The position numbers and the translations under genes are program-made. A stretch of DNA of 64,000 bases from Myxococcales bacterium (lineage in GTDB: Bacteria > Myxococcota > Myxococcia > Myxococcales > Myxococcaceae), in the NCBI GenBank assembly GCA_020846875.1, contig JADLDB010000042.1, positions 1 through 64,000 of the forward strand, written 5' to 3'. The notes beneath the pieces are model-generated. The model was not told the origin of the DNA, searched no databases, and worked only from the letters and a program-made list of their open reading frames with translations. Of this stretch, positions 1 to 9,456 are shown piece after piece (position 1 is the first letter of the stretch; each line of letters opens with the position of its first letter).

Positions 1-3000
1 ATGGCCGAGCTCTTCCTCGCTCGGCAGCGCGGCATCGAGGGCTTCGAGAAGCTGGTGGTGCTCAAGCGCATCCTCCCGCACCACTCGGACAACCCCGACT
101 TCGTGCGCATGTTCCTCGACGAGGCGCGCACCGCGGCGGACTTGAGCCACCCCAACGTGGTGAACATCTACGACGCCGGCCTGCACGACGGCGCGTACTT
201 CATCACCATGGAGTACCTGCGCGGGAAGGACCTGGGCGCGGTCATCGCGCAGGCCCGCCAGACGGGCGCCGCCCTTCCCATCGAGCTCTCGCTGCAGGTG
301 CTGATCGACTCCGCCCGCGGCCTGCACGCGGCGCACACCAAGACCGATCTCGAGGGCAAGCGCCTCCACATCGTCCACCGCGACATCTCCCCGCAGAACC
401 TCTTCGTCACCTGGGACGGCCTGGCCAAGGTGCTCGACTTCGGCATCGCGCACGCCGCGCACCGCTCGACGAAGACGGACAGCGGGATCATCAAGGGCAA
501 GCTGTCCTACCTCTCGCCCGAGCAGCTCGAGGGCTTCGAGCTGGACGGCCGCAGCGATCAATACGCGCTGGGCATCGTCGCCTGGGAGTTGCTCACCCTG
601 GAGCGCCTCTTCCAGAAGCCGTCCGACGCGGAGGTGCTGCGGGCGATCCTCGAGCACCGCGTTCCCCCTCCCTCGAAGGTGCGGCCCATACCCGAGGCGG
701 TGGAGGCCGTGGTGCTGAAGCTGCTGGCCCACGAGCGTGACGCCCGCTTCCCCGACTGCAGGCAGGCCGCCGACGCGCTGGAGGCCTGGCTCGATCAACA
801 GGCCCTGCCCCACTCCCCGCGCCGGGTGGAGGCGGCGATGCGCGCGCTCTTCCCCGAGGAGACGAAGCCGCCGACGCGAGCCGGGGTGCAGGCCGTCAAG
901 CGCGCCGACCAGCCGACGAAGGACCACGCCGCCCCGAAGCGTGACGCGCCCACCCGCCCCGAGCGCCGCCGCCCTGCGCTCCCCGAGGAAGAGGGCTTCC
1001 TGGCCGCGCTGTCCCACTTCTTCGACGGCGCCGAGAAGAAGCGCACCAACCTGGTGCCGCCCGCCGGGCCCTTCATCGGCCGCGAAGCCGATCTCGACTC
1101 CCTCGCCGCCCACCTCTCGGAAGGCGCCCACCTCGTCACCATCGTGGGCTTCGGGGGCATGGGGAAGACGCGGCTCGCGCAGGAGCTGGCCTGGCGGCAG
1201 CGCGAGGGCTGGACCGGCGCCGGCGGCGCGTGGTTCGTCGATCTCTCCCAGGCGCGCAGCGTCGACGAGGTGTGCAAGGCCGTGGGCCGGGCCCTGGACG
1301 TGGTGGTGCCCGTCGACGCCTCCAACGACGCCACCGTGACGCACGCCGGCCGCACCCTGAAGAGCCTGGGCCGCGCCCTGGTCGTGCTGGACAACTTCGA
1401 GCAGGTGGCGCCCTTCGCGCAGCAGACCGTGGGACGGTGGCTCACCCTCGCGCCCGAGGTCCGCTTCGTCGTCACCAGCCGCGAGTCCCTGCGCGTGCCG
1501 GGCGAGGTGGTGCAGCCGCTGGCCCCGCTCAAGACGGGCGCCGCCGACTCCGAGGCCGTCCAGCTCTTCCTCGCCCGCGCCGAGGCCGCCGGGCTGGCGC
1601 GCCCCGTCCCACCGGCGGACCTCGCCACCATCGCGGAGATCTGCCGCCGCCTCGAGGGCCACACCCTGGCCATCCAGTTGGCCGCGTCCCGCCTGCCGCA
1701 GATGCCCCCCCGACAGCTCCTCGAGCGGCTCTCGGAGCGCTTCGAGGTGCTGGGCGGCAGAGATCCGTCAAAGGACCGCCACGCCACCCTGTGGAACGCC
1801 ATCGACTGGTCCTGGCAGCTCCTCAACCCGGCCGAGCAGCTCGCCTTCGCGCAGTTGTCGGTGTTCCGCGGCGGCTTCACGCCCGAGTCCGCCGAGGCGG
1901 TGCTGGAGTTGGCGAACGTGGCGGGCGCGCCGCAGCCCTTCGCCGCGCTGGAGTCCCTGCACCGCAAGTCGCTGCTCCAGCACTTCGCCGCGCCAGAAGC
2001 GCCCCGCGAGCTGCGGCTCAAGATGCTGGACAGCATCGCCGAGTTCGCCGCGGAGCAACTGGAGGCGCAGCACGCCGTGGCCGCCGCGCGGCAGCGCCAC
2101 GCCGCCCACTACCTGGCCCTGGGGCACGGCTGGGTGGAAGCCCTGTCCTCCAAGGGGAGCGACGAGGCGATGGAGCACCTCTTCGTCGAGCACCAGAACC
2201 TGGTGGAGATCTTCGAGCGTGCCCTGGGCACCCTGCCGCCGACGAAGGCCAGCGCGTCCACCGCGCTCGAGGCGCTGCAGGTGCTGGAGCCGGTGATGCT
2301 CCGCCGCGGGCCGTACGCGTCCCACCTGGCGCTCCTCGACGAGGCGCTGCGGCTCGGCGAGGCGACCGCGCTCGCGCCTTCCCACCTGGCGAAGGGCTAC
2401 CAGCAGCGCGGCAACGCCTGGCGCGTCCGGGGCCGGCTGGCGCACGCGGTGGCCGACCTGGAGCAGGCGCTCGCCCTCGCCCGCCGCACCTCCGACGAGA
2501 GGCTGATCGGCCGGGTGGCCTGCGATCTCGCCGTCTCGCGCTTCGTGTCCGGAAGCCTCGAGCCGGCGCTGGAGGGCCTGCTGGAGGCGCTGCGCCTCGC
2601 CCGCGCCCACGCCGACCAGCCCACCCTCATCCAGGCGCTCGCCTTCCTCGCCATCGTCCGGGTGGCGCGCGACGAATTGGCCCAGGCCATCGAGTGCTGC
2701 GACGAGGCGCTCCCCCTGGCGCGCTCGCGGGGCGATCGCCTCAACGAGGCCCGGGTGCTGGGCTCGATGGGCAGCCTGTACCTGGACTCGGGGCAGCTCG
2801 ACCTGGCGCAGGCCTACCTGAATGACGCCGTCGAGCGCTGCCGTCGCATCTCCGAGAACCGCCTGGAGGGCTACTTCCTGGGCAAGCTGTCCCACGTGCT
2901 GGCCCTGCGCGGCCGCCGCGACGCCGCCCGGGACAAGCTTCAGCAGTCGCTCTCGGTGCTGTCCGACGTGGGCGACCTGCGGCACGAAGGCCTCTTCCTT

Positions 3001-3303
3001 ACCTACCTCGCCACCCTGGAGTCGCAGGACGGCCGGCCCGACGCGGCCCGCACGGCGCTGGGCAGCGCGCGGGTGCGCCTGGAGACGGTGAAGGATCCGC
3101 TGCTGCTCACCGCCCTGGCCCTGCGGGCGATGGACGTGGAGGTGCGCGCGCTGGCGGCCAGCCGCGCCGAGGGCCTCGCCCTGCTGGAGGACGTGCGGGC
3201 GTCCCGCGGCACGAGGCCGGCGCGCATCCACCAGAGCGAAGAGGTGCGCCTGGCCGCGGCACTCCTGCAGAAGGCGCTGGGCGAGCCGAAGTCCGGGCCG
3301 TGA
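1..3303 (+). CDS. Ser/Thr protein kinase fused to NTPase and TPR domains (5' partial)
   Basis: Cytoplasmic eukaryote-like kinase fused to a signal-transduction ATPase. The visible kinase domain covers about residues 1-270, with the ATP-anchoring lysine K22 (VVLK), the catalytic loop HRD at 126-128 and DFG at 146-148. An NB-ARC/STAND-like ATPase follows: Walker A GFGGMGKT at 383-390 and a Walker B-like VVLDNFEQ at 461-468. The C-terminal half (about 700-1090) is helical TPR-like repeats rich in LEQAL/ALAR. The frame is open from base 1, and the Met at residue 1 fits the Met that normally follows the glycine-rich loop (GGMAE). The true start and the nucleotide-binding loop therefore lie upstream of the window. 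The partner or substrate cannot be read from the sequence. The architecture resembles STAND-type regulators whose TPRs sense a ligand; that role is inference. Confidence 0.9.
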   Translation: MAELFLARQRGIEGFEKLVVLKRILPHHSDNPDFVRMFLDEARTAADLSHPNVVNIYDAGLHDGAYFITMEYLRGKDLGAVIAQARQTGAALPIELSLQVLIDSARGLHAAHTKTDLEGKRLHIVHRDISPQNLFVTWDGLAKVLDFGIAHAAHRSTKTDSGIIKGKLSYLSPEQLEGFELDGRSDQYALGIVAWELLTLERLFQKPSDAEVLRAILEHRVPPPSKVRPIPEAVEAVVLKLLAHERDARFPDCRQAADALEAWLDQQALPHSPRRVEAAMRALFPEETKPPTRAGVQAVKRADQPTKDHAAPKRDAPTRPERRRPALPEEEGFLAALSHFFDGAEKKRTNLVPPAGPFIGREADLDSLAAHLSEGAHLVTIVGFGGMGKTRLAQELAWRQREGWTGAGGAWFVDLSQARSVDEVCKAVGRALDVVVPVDASNDATVTHAGRTLKSLGRALVVLDNFEQVAPFAQQTVGRWLTLAPEVRFVVTSRESLRVPGEVVQPLAPLKTGAADSEAVQLFLARAEAAGLARPVPPADLATIAEICRRLEGHTLAIQLAASRLPQMPPRQLLERLSERFEVLGGRDPSKDRHATLWNAIDWSWQLLNPAEQLAFAQLSVFRGGFTPESAEAVLELANVAGAPQPFAALESLHRKSLLQHFAAPEAPRELRLKMLDSIAEFAAEQLEAQHAVAAARQRHAAHYLALGHGWVEALSSKGSDEAMEHLFVEHQNLVEIFERALGTLPPTKASASTALEALQVLEPVMLRRGPYASHLALLDEALRLGEATALAPSHLAKGYQQRGNAWRVRGRLAHAVADLEQALALARRTSDERLIGRVACDLAVSRFVSGSLEPALEGLLEALRLARAHADQPTLIQALAFLAIVRVARDELAQAIECCDEALPLARSRGDRLNEARVLGSMGSLYLDSGQLDLAQAYLNDAVERCRRISENRLEGYFLGKLSHVLALRGRRDAARDKLQQSLSVLSDVGDLRHEGLFLTYLATLESQDGRPDAARTALGSARVRLETVKDPLLLTALALRAMDVEVRALAASRAEGLALLEDVRASRGTRPARIHQSEEVRLAAALLQKALGEPKSGP

Positions 3304-3358
3304 CTGCTGCTCGCGACGAAGCTGCGCCCTCGCGGCGGCGGTGGCATGGTCGCGGGCC

Positions 3359-3886
3359 ATGAGCACGATGGATCGCCACCTCGAGGAGCTCTTCGTCACC
3401 GCGCTGACGCCCCTGCCGCTCATCACCCGGCGGGTCATGTTCGGCTGCGACAGCTTCTTCGCCCGCGGCCACATCTTCGGCCTGGTGTGGGACGGCCGAG
3501 TGGTGCTGAAGCTGCCGGATCGCCGCCTGTACGAGACGGCGCTGGAGCTGTCCGGCGCGGCGCCGTGGAAGCCCATGCCCGCGGCCAAGAAGCCCATGTC
3601 GCACTGGGTGGTGATGGGCGAGTCGCTCCACGACGACGCCGACCTGTTCGGCGACTGGGTGTCGAAGGCGTACCGCCTGGCGATGGACGCGCCCGCCGAG
3701 GCGCCCGCGCCGCGCGCGACGGTGGGCGCCTCGCGGAAGGAAATCGTGTTCCGCCCGCCCACGCCCACGCCCCCGTGGAAGCGGAAGCTGGAGAAGCAGC
3801 GCGCCGCCGAGCGGAAGGCCGCGCAGAAGAAGGCGCCCCGGAAGCCCGCGGCGAAGAAGCCCGCGCGGAAGAAGGTGCGCCGGTGA
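3359..3886 (+). CDS. TfoX N-terminal domain protein
   Basis: About 175 aa. The N-terminal 100 residues match the TfoX-N fold: an early helix, then ITRRVMFGCDSFF, then GLVWDGRVVLKLP, the usual 'MFGG.g.f..g...g.....g.l.lK' pattern. The last 50 residues are a Lys/Ala-rich basic tail (KKAPRKPAAKKPARKK), which looks like a nucleic-acid-binding extension. TfoX-N proteins are often linked to competence or nucleic-acid biology, but stand-alone versions are mostly uncharacterised. ATG at 3359 was chosen; GTG at 3341 is the in-frame alternative, and neither has a strong ribosome site. The gene follows the kinase by 55 nt on the same strand and converges on the lipoprotein gene ending at 3893. Confidence 0.75.
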   Translation: MSTMDRHLEELFVTALTPLPLITRRVMFGCDSFFARGHIFGLVWDGRVVLKLPDRRLYETALELSGAAPWKPMPAAKKPMSHWVVMGESLHDDADLFGDWVSKAYRLAMDAPAEAPAPRATVGASRKEIVFRPPTPTPPWKRKLEKQRAAERKAAQKKAPRKPAAKKPARKKVRR

Positions 3887-3892
3887 GCCGCC

Positions 3893-6421
3893 TCAGAAGG
3901 TGAGCTGGATCCCCGAGACGCCGGCGACGCCCGCGCTGCCCGACGAGGTGCCGCCCACGCCCGGCGTGCCGATCATGAAGGACGTGCCGCTGATCGGGTT
4001 CCACATCGTCGCGGAATTCTTCACCAGGCCAAAGACAGAGCCGCCCGCGCCGCCGCCGCCGTGGCCGCCCCGCCCCCCGGCACCGCCGGCGCCACCGTGG
4101 CCGCCGACGCTGGCGTTGCCTTGATCGCCGTCGTACCGCGACAACCCGGACGGCCCGCCGCCTCCACCCGCGCCGCCCTGCCCGCCCGCGCCTCCTCGTC
4201 CGCCGTTGCCCGCCGTCACCACCACGCTCTGCGCGCTCACCTGCGCGTTGAAGAGGAACAGGCCGATGGAGGCGCCTCCGCCCAGCCCGCCACCTCCGCC
4301 CAGCCCGCCGCAGCCGCCCCCGCCGCCGCCTCCTCCGCCGCTGCCGTACGCCTCGCACGCCACGCCCAGTCCCTGGACCTGCGCGCCGCCCCCGCCGCCA
4401 CCCCCACCGCCGCCCCGCCCTGGCGTCCCTGCGGTGCCGAGCGCCCCATTCACCACCACGAAGCCATTCATCCCGAAGCTGCCCGTCGTGGACGCGCCCG
4501 CGCCGTCGGCGCCCAGCGAGCCCGCGATACCGTCCGTCCCGTTGGCCGGCGCACCGGCAGGTCCCGAGGCGATCCCCCCGATGACGCCCTGGCCGCCCGT
4601 GCCCGTGCCCATGGGGGCCGGCAGGCCGGCGGTCCCCGGAGCCGCGCCCAGGCCGCGCGTGGGGAAGCCGCCGGAGCCCCCGGGAAAGCCGCACGCGCTC
4701 GTGCCACCCTCGCCCGCGCCCGGGCGGGCCGAGCAGCGATCGAACTGGATGATGCACCCGACGGCGCCGTCGTCCGCGCAGCCCGTCTCGCTCGCGCCTC
4801 CCGTCGCGCCCGGCGTTCCAGCGCTTCCCGCCGCCCCCGCCTGTCCATCAGCCCCGGCGCCGGCGCGCAGCTCCAGGCTCTCCAGCCGCACACCCTGGGA
4901 CTCCTTCACCCAGCCGCCGTACGCGGTGGGCGCGCCCGTCCCGCCTTCGAAGCGGATCGCCTGCACCAGCACGTTGGTGGCGCCCTCCACCTTGAGCGCC
5001 GCGCTGCCGCCCTGCACCACCACCTGGTTGGTGAAGGCCCGCTGCCAGGTGGTCGCGTGGTACGCGCCGGCCACGTTCACCCCCGACACGCCGAGGAGCT
5101 CGAGCGGCCCCGCGTGCGTCCCCGCCGCCAGGTACACGTCGCGCTTGCCGCTGGTCACCACCGCGGTCATCGCCGCCGCCAGCGTGCGCTTGGGCTGGGC
5201 GCGCGTCCCCGCGTTGCCGTCGTCGCCGCTGGGCGAGACGAAGATGCCGTTGTTCACCTCGCCGTCGATGCCGTCGCAGTTGGCGTCGGTGAAACTCAAG
5301 TCCGGCAGATCCGTCGCCGAGACGAAGGTGCACTCGCAGCCGTCGGCTGGATCTCCGTTCGCGTCGCGGAAGGCCCCCTGGCAGGTGAACTGGCACTGCC
5401 CCATTACGCAGGTGGCCGTGGCGTTGGGCCGCGTGCAGACGTTGCCACAGGCGCCGCAGCTCATCGGAGAAGAGAGATCCGTCTCACAGCCGTTCGGATC
5501 CATCGAGTCGCAGTCGTCCCAGCCCACGTCACAGGTGCCGACCCGGCAGGTGCGCATCGCGCAGGTGGGCGTGGCGTGGGGCAGCATGCACCGCACCCCG
5601 CAGCCGCCGCAGTTGTTCACGTCGTCGTCGATGGGGAAGCCGTTGTCGACGGTGCCGTCGCAGTCGTCGTCCACGTTGTTGCAGAGCTCGGTGATGGGCG
5701 TTCCCGGCGTGCAGGCCGACGCGCCCCCGTCGGCGCAGGAGCTCACCGTGCGCAGGCAGGCGCCCACCCCGCACGTCACCGGCATCGCCCCTTCGTCCGC
5801 CTGGCCGTCGCAGTCGTCGTCCGCGCCGTTGCACACGTCCTCCGCGGGAGTCCGCGCGTCGCAGGTGACGGAGTTGGAGACGAGATCGCACGTCTTCACC
5901 CCGCGGCAGGTGCCGTACTGGTTGGTGGACTCGCACGGCTGCATGAGGTCGCCGCGCGCCAGGCACGCGCAGCTCGCCACCATCGGGCTGCACTGCTGCA
6001 CCTTCGGCTGTCCGTCGGTGCCGCGCGCATTGAGGCACTGGTACCCGCTGGGGCAGGACTGATCGAACGCACAGTCTCGCCCGCACACCTTCTCGGTGTT
6101 CACCACGATGCACTTGTCGGAGGGGTACGGACAGTCGCTGTCCACCTCGCACGGCTGGCACAGCTTGCGCTCGTCCGCCGCGCAGCTGAAGCGGTTGGGC
6201 GTCCGCTGCACGCACACCTCGTCGGGGTGGCAGCCGCCCGCGCACTTGCGCACGCACACCGGCTGGAAGCCCGGCACCGCGTCGCACAGGCCCGTCTCAC
6301 AGGAGTCGTCGGTGGCGCAGGCCTCTCCAACCTTCTTGAGGGTCTCCTGCACCGACTGCTTGCTGCACTGGCACGCCGACACCGCGGCGAGCGTCACGAG
6401 GAGGAACGCGCGTCTGAACAT
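3893..6421 (-). CDS. Cys-rich/Gly-rich surface lipoprotein with two MopE-type metal-binding motifs
   Basis: 842 aa. A lipoprotein signal peptide with lipobox VSAC puts the lipidated Cys at residue 17. Residues 30-190 are Cys-rich (CATDDSCETGLC and similar EGF/Dickkopf-like spacing). Two 'putative metal-binding' motifs follow, CNGADDDCDGQADEG near 197-211 and CNNVDDDCDGTVDNG near 247-261, then two NGCETD/CGxCGxxC segments. Residues about 393-560 resemble a DUF1565-type right-handed beta-helix (FVSPSGDDGNAGTRAQP then repeated short strands). The last 280 residues are glycine-rich low complexity. Such proteins are common and uncharacterised in myxobacteria and are probably exposed on the outer membrane. 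Met at 6421 was chosen because it starts the signal peptide; the longer frame adds 67 residues with no such signal. Confidence 0.8.
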   Translation of the reverse strand: MFRRAFLLVTLAAVSACQCSKQSVQETLKKVGEACATDDSCETGLCDAVPGFQPVCVRKCAGGCHPDEVCVQRTPNRFSCAADERKLCQPCEVDSDCPYPSDKCIVVNTEKVCGRDCAFDQSCPSGYQCLNARGTDGQPKVQQCSPMVASCACLARGDLMQPCESTNQYGTCRGVKTCDLVSNSVTCDARTPAEDVCNGADDDCDGQADEGAMPVTCGVGACLRTVSSCADGGASACTPGTPITELCNNVDDDCDGTVDNGFPIDDDVNNCGGCGVRCMLPHATPTCAMRTCRVGTCDVGWDDCDSMDPNGCETDLSSPMSCGACGNVCTRPNATATCVMGQCQFTCQGAFRDANGDPADGCECTFVSATDLPDLSFTDANCDGIDGEVNNGIFVSPSGDDGNAGTRAQPKRTLAAAMTAVVTSGKRDVYLAAGTHAGPLELLGVSGVNVAGAYHATTWQRAFTNQVVVQGGSAALKVEGATNVLVQAIRFEGGTGAPTAYGGWVKESQGVRLESLELRAGAGADGQAGAAGSAGTPGATGGASETGCADDGAVGCIIQFDRCSARPGAGEGGTSACGFPGGSGGFPTRGLGAAPGTAGLPAPMGTGTGGQGVIGGIASGPAGAPANGTDGIAGSLGADGAGASTTGSFGMNGFVVVNGALGTAGTPGRGGGGGGGGGGAQVQGLGVACEAYGSGGGGGGGGGCGGLGGGGGLGGGASIGLFLFNAQVSAQSVVVTAGNGGRGGAGGQGGAGGGGGPSGLSRYDGDQGNASVGGHGGAGGAGGRGGHGGGGAGGSVFGLVKNSATMWNPISGTSFMIGTPGVGGTSSGSAGVAGVSGIQLTF

Positions 6422-6509
6422 GGGAGGTCCGGGGAAACCTGGAATTCGTAATGGAAACTCCCGGGACATACACCCGGTGGGGCACCCGAGCGCAACGGCT
6501 CTCTGGCGG

Positions 6510-7385
6510 CTACGAGGGGGCGACCTCCAGGGCGGCCTCCACCAGCGGGTGCGGGCCGGCGCCTTTCCGCCACGCAGCGAAGATGGGGAAGCTGGCCCTC
6601 GGGCGCTCCAGCTTCTGCGCAACCACCCCGGCCACCCGCGGCCCGCCCGCGTGCAGCGACGGCACCAGTGAGAAGCCCAGGCCCGCGGCCACGAAGCCGA
6701 GGATGGTGTCCGACGAGTCGGCGGCGAAGGCCTCCACCGGGGCGATGCCGTGCTGCTTGAGCGCCTCGAGCTGCAGCCCCTTGAGGGTGCGATCCGCGTG
6801 GTAGGCGATGAAGGGCACGTCCCGCAGCGCCTCCAGCCTCAGCTTGCCCGCCTGGCCGTACGGCCCGTGCGCCGGCGCGACGATCCACGCCTCGGTGCGG
6901 CCCACCTCGCGGGTGGCGATGTCGGAGGGCACCTCGGGCAGCCAGTCCACCAGCAGATCCGTCTCCCCGGCGCGCAGCAGGCCCAGGTCCACCGCGCGCA
7001 GCTCGGTGAGCGCCACGGTGATGTCCGGCCGCTTCCCCTGCAGCCGCCGCAGCCAGTCCGGCACCAGGTGCCGCAGCAGGTGCCCCGCCGCGTGCATCTT
7101 CAGCGTGCCCCCCACCACCCCGCCCTTCACCCGCGCTTCGATCACCGGCAGCCGCTCGTAGAAGGGCGCCAGCGCGTCGAACAACACCTGCCCGCGCGGC
7201 GTCAGCACCACCTTGTCCTTCCCCACCCGCTCGAACAGCTTCACCCCCAGCTCGTCCTCCAGCCGCCGCACCTGCTGGTGCACCCCGGGTTGGGTGATGG
7301 GGTACGGGAAGGCCCGCGCCGCCCGCGCGTAGCCCTGCGTCTTCGCCACCCAGTAGAAGCCTTCCAGCCGCTGCAGGTTGATCAC
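6510..7385 (-). CDS. LysR-family transcriptional regulator
   Basis: 291 aa, the usual family length. The N-terminal winged helix-turn-helix covers residues 3-62 (ITQPGVHQQVRRLEDELGVKLFER). A type-2 periplasmic-binding-like effector domain covers about 90-290. The start is GTG at 7383-7385, fixed by a strong ribosome site AGGGAGG about 7 nt upstream. The helix-turn-helix is slightly unusual, with YPITQPGVH where SQPAVS is typical. The gene is divergent from a small membrane protein gene across 130 nt, the natural place for its operator. No clear T-N11-A box could be assigned, and the effector is unknown. Confidence 0.9.
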   Translation of the reverse strand: MINLQRLEGFYWVAKTQGYARAARAFPYPITQPGVHQQVRRLEDELGVKLFERVGKDKVVLTPRGQVLFDALAPFYERLPVIEARVKGGVVGGTLKMHAAGHLLRHLVPDWLRRLQGKRPDITVALTELRAVDLGLLRAGETDLLVDWLPEVPSDIATREVGRTEAWIVAPAHGPYGQAGKLRLEALRDVPFIAYHADRTLKGLQLEALKQHGIAPVEAFAADSSDTILGFVAAGLGFSLVPSLHAGGPRVAGVVAQKLERPRASFPIFAAWRKGAGPHPLVEAALEVAPS

Positions 7386-7515
7386 GCGCGCACCTCCCTG
7401 GAATCGCTGGGGCCTTCACTTACCACAGGTTGTTGACGACGCGACTCTTCGTTTCTCACCGGAATCGATGCCCAGGCGTTTGATGCATACACACGCCGCA
7501 CCGGGAGAACCGCAC

Positions 7516-7815
7516 ATGAACGCCATGAAGAACGCCGCGCACCTCGTCATCCTCCTCTGCTGGACGGTCGCCGGGGTCCTGTTCACCTTGAAGCTGTTGT
7601 TCGGCGCGGGGCCGGCGGTGGTGCCGATGGTGGCCTTCTGGGCCTGGTTCGCGGGCCTGGTGGCCTTCACGTCCTTCGTGGTGGGGCAGTTCAAGGGCCC
7701 CGCGGCGGCGCTCGGCACCCACGCGGGCACCCTCTTCGTGCTCACGCTCCTGCCGAAGGTGCTGCCCTTCTCGCTGTTGCGGCTGGGAATCGATCTGCTG
7801 ACTGGCAACAGCTGA
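7516..7815 (+). CDS. Small multi-pass membrane protein, unknown function
   Basis: 99 aa with three hydrophobic stretches at roughly residues 8-30, 34-56 and 66-95, so an integral inner-membrane protein. No family motif was recognised. ATG at 7516 was chosen because GGGAG lies 8-10 nt upstream; ATG at 7525 is a close alternative. It is divergent from the LysR gene, which makes it the likeliest regulated target, and lies 71 nt upstream of pntA on the same strand. Confidence 0.65.
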   Translation: MNAMKNAAHLVILLCWTVAGVLFTLKLLFGAGPAVVPMVAFWAWFAGLVAFTSFVVGQFKGPAAALGTHAGTLFVLTLLPKVLPFSLLRLGIDLLTGNS

Positions 7816-7886
7816 GGAGGGTACGGGTCACCCGCACCCCGCGCATTTCATTGAGCCATGGGGGGCGAGGGGGTATCAGCCCCCCC

Positions 7887-9455
7887 GTGGCAACCATCAT
7901 CGGAGTACCGAAGGAGTCGCTGCCCGGCGAGAAGCGCGTGGCCGCGACCCCGGAGTCAGTCAAGAAGCTGTTCCAGCGGGGCCTCGTCCTTCGCGTCGAG
8001 AAGGGCGCGGGCCTGGCGGCCGGCTATGCCGACGAGGCGTACCGGCTGGCCGGCGCGGAGCTGGTGGACGACGGGTGGAAGGACAGCGACGCCGTCTTCA
8101 AGGTGCGCGCGCCAACCGTCGAAGAAGCCGGCCGCTTGAAGGACGGCGCGCTGCTCGTCTGCCTCCTCTACCCGGATCGCACGCCCGGCCTCACCGACGT
8201 GCTCAAGCCGAAGAAGGTGACGGCCCTGGCGCTGGAGAAGATCCCCCGCGTCACCCGCGCCCAGAAGATGGACGTGCTGTCTTCCCAGGCCAACCTGTCC
8301 GGCTACCGGGCGGTGGTGGAGGCCGCGGCGCACCTGCAGGGCTTCTTCGGTCCCCAGGTGACGGCGGCCGGCAGCACGCCTCCGGCGAAGGTGCTGATCA
8401 TCGGCGCTGGCGTGGCGGGGCTGGCGGCGATCGGCGCGGCGCGGGCCCTGGGCGCCGAGGTGCGCGCCTTCGACACCCGGGCGGCGGCCCGCGAGCAGGT
8501 CGAGAGCATGGGCGCGAAGTTCCTCGAGGTGACGGTGAAGGAGCTCGGGGAGGGCGGCGGCGGCTACGCCAAGGTGATGAGCCCCGAGTTCATCGCCGCA
8601 GAGATGGCGCTGTTCCGCGCGCAGGCGAAGGAGGTGGACGTGATCATCTCCACCGCGCTGGTGCCCGGGACGAAGGCGCCGGTGCTGCTCCCGAGGGACG
8701 TGGTGGAGCACCTCAAGCCCGGCAGCGTGGTGGTGGACATGGCCGCCGAGCAGGGCGGCAACTGCGAGCTGTGCAGGCCCGGCGAGGTGGTGGACTTCCA
8801 GGGGGTGAAGATCCTCGGCTTCACCGATCTCCCCAGCCGCATGGCGGCCACCTCCAGCAAGTTCTTCGCGATGAACCTGGTGCACCTGGCGGGCGAGCTG
8901 GGCCAGGGCGACACCCTCACCGTCAACCTGGACAACGACGTGGTGCGGCCTTCGCTGGTGCTGCACCAGGGCGAGACGTTGCCGCCGCTGCCGCCGAAGG
9001 CGCCGTCGCTGCCCGCGCCCAAGTCCATCGCGCCCAGGCCGGACGCCAAGCCCAAGCAGCAGATCATGAGCCAGTCGGGGCGCGCCTGGGGCACCACGGT
9101 GGGCGGCCTGGCGCTCATCTCCGGCCTGTTCGTCCTCGGGCGCTTCGCCCCGCCGGACTTCCTGCAGCACTCCACCGTCTTCATCCTGGCCTGCTTCGTG
9201 GGCTGGCAGGTGGTGTGGGCGGTGACGCCGGCGCTGCACACCCCGCTGATGAGCGTCACCAACGCCATCTCGGGCATCATCATCATCGGGGGCATGGTGC
9301 AGGTGGGCGCGCACCTCGACGCCGCCACCATCCTCGGGGCGATCGCGGTGCTGTTCGCCGCCATCAACATCTCCGGCGGCTTCCTCGTCACCCAGCGCAT
9401 GCTGCGGATGTTCCAGCGCGAAGCGGCCCCCGCTGCGTCGAAGGGAGGGCGCTGA
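7887..9455 (+). CDS. pntA: NAD(P) transhydrogenase subunit alpha
   Basis: 522 aa. Proton-translocating transhydrogenase couples hydride transfer between NADH and NADP+ to the proton gradient. The N-terminal PNT domain starts [11 protein letters not shown] and continues [10 protein letters not shown] Rossmann NAD-binding motif, [13 protein letters not shown], lies near residues 171-183, and the RQD-like loop and PSRMA segment of domain I are recognisable. Residues about 400-510 hold four membrane helices ([28 protein letters not shown]), so this is the fused E. coli-type alpha subunit (510 aa) and not the split PntAA/PntAB form. GTG at 7887 begins the conserved N-terminus; the in-frame TTG at 7851 would add unsupported residues. 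One base separates its stop from pntB. Confidence 0.95.
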   Translation: MATIIGVPKESLPGEKRVAATPESVKKLFQRGLVLRVEKGAGLAAGYADEAYRLAGAELVDDGWKDSDAVFKVRAPTVEEAGRLKDGALLVCLLYPDRTPGLTDVLKPKKVTALALEKIPRVTRAQKMDVLSSQANLSGYRAVVEAAAHLQGFFGPQVTAAGSTPPAKVLIIGAGVAGLAAIGAARALGAEVRAFDTRAAAREQVESMGAKFLEVTVKELGEGGGGYAKVMSPEFIAAEMALFRAQAKEVDVIISTALVPGTKAPVLLPRDVVEHLKPGSVVVDMAAEQGGNCELCRPGEVVDFQGVKILGFTDLPSRMAATSSKFFAMNLVHLAGELGQGDTLTVNLDNDVVRPSLVLHQGETLPPLPPKAPSLPAPKSIAPRPDAKPKQQIMSQSGRAWGTTVGGLALISGLFVLGRFAPPDFLQHSTVFILACFVGWQVVWAVTPALHTPLMSVTNAISGIIIIGGMVQVGAHLDAATILGAIAVLFAAINISGGFLVTQRMLRMFQREAAPAASKGGR

Positions 9456-9456
9456 C

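Noticed and set aside
1230-2825. 531-codon plus-strand ORF inside the kinase gene
   Set aside because: Arg/Gly/Ala-rich out-of-frame reading of the NTPase/TPR region.
4206-6062. 618-codon Pro-rich plus-strand ORF
   Set aside because: It is the complement of the Gly-rich and Cys-rich lipoprotein; composition only.
6422-6622. 67-codon N-terminal extension of the Gly-rich lipoprotein
   Set aside because: It would bury the lipoprotein signal peptide; the extension overlaps the 3' end of the lysR gene.
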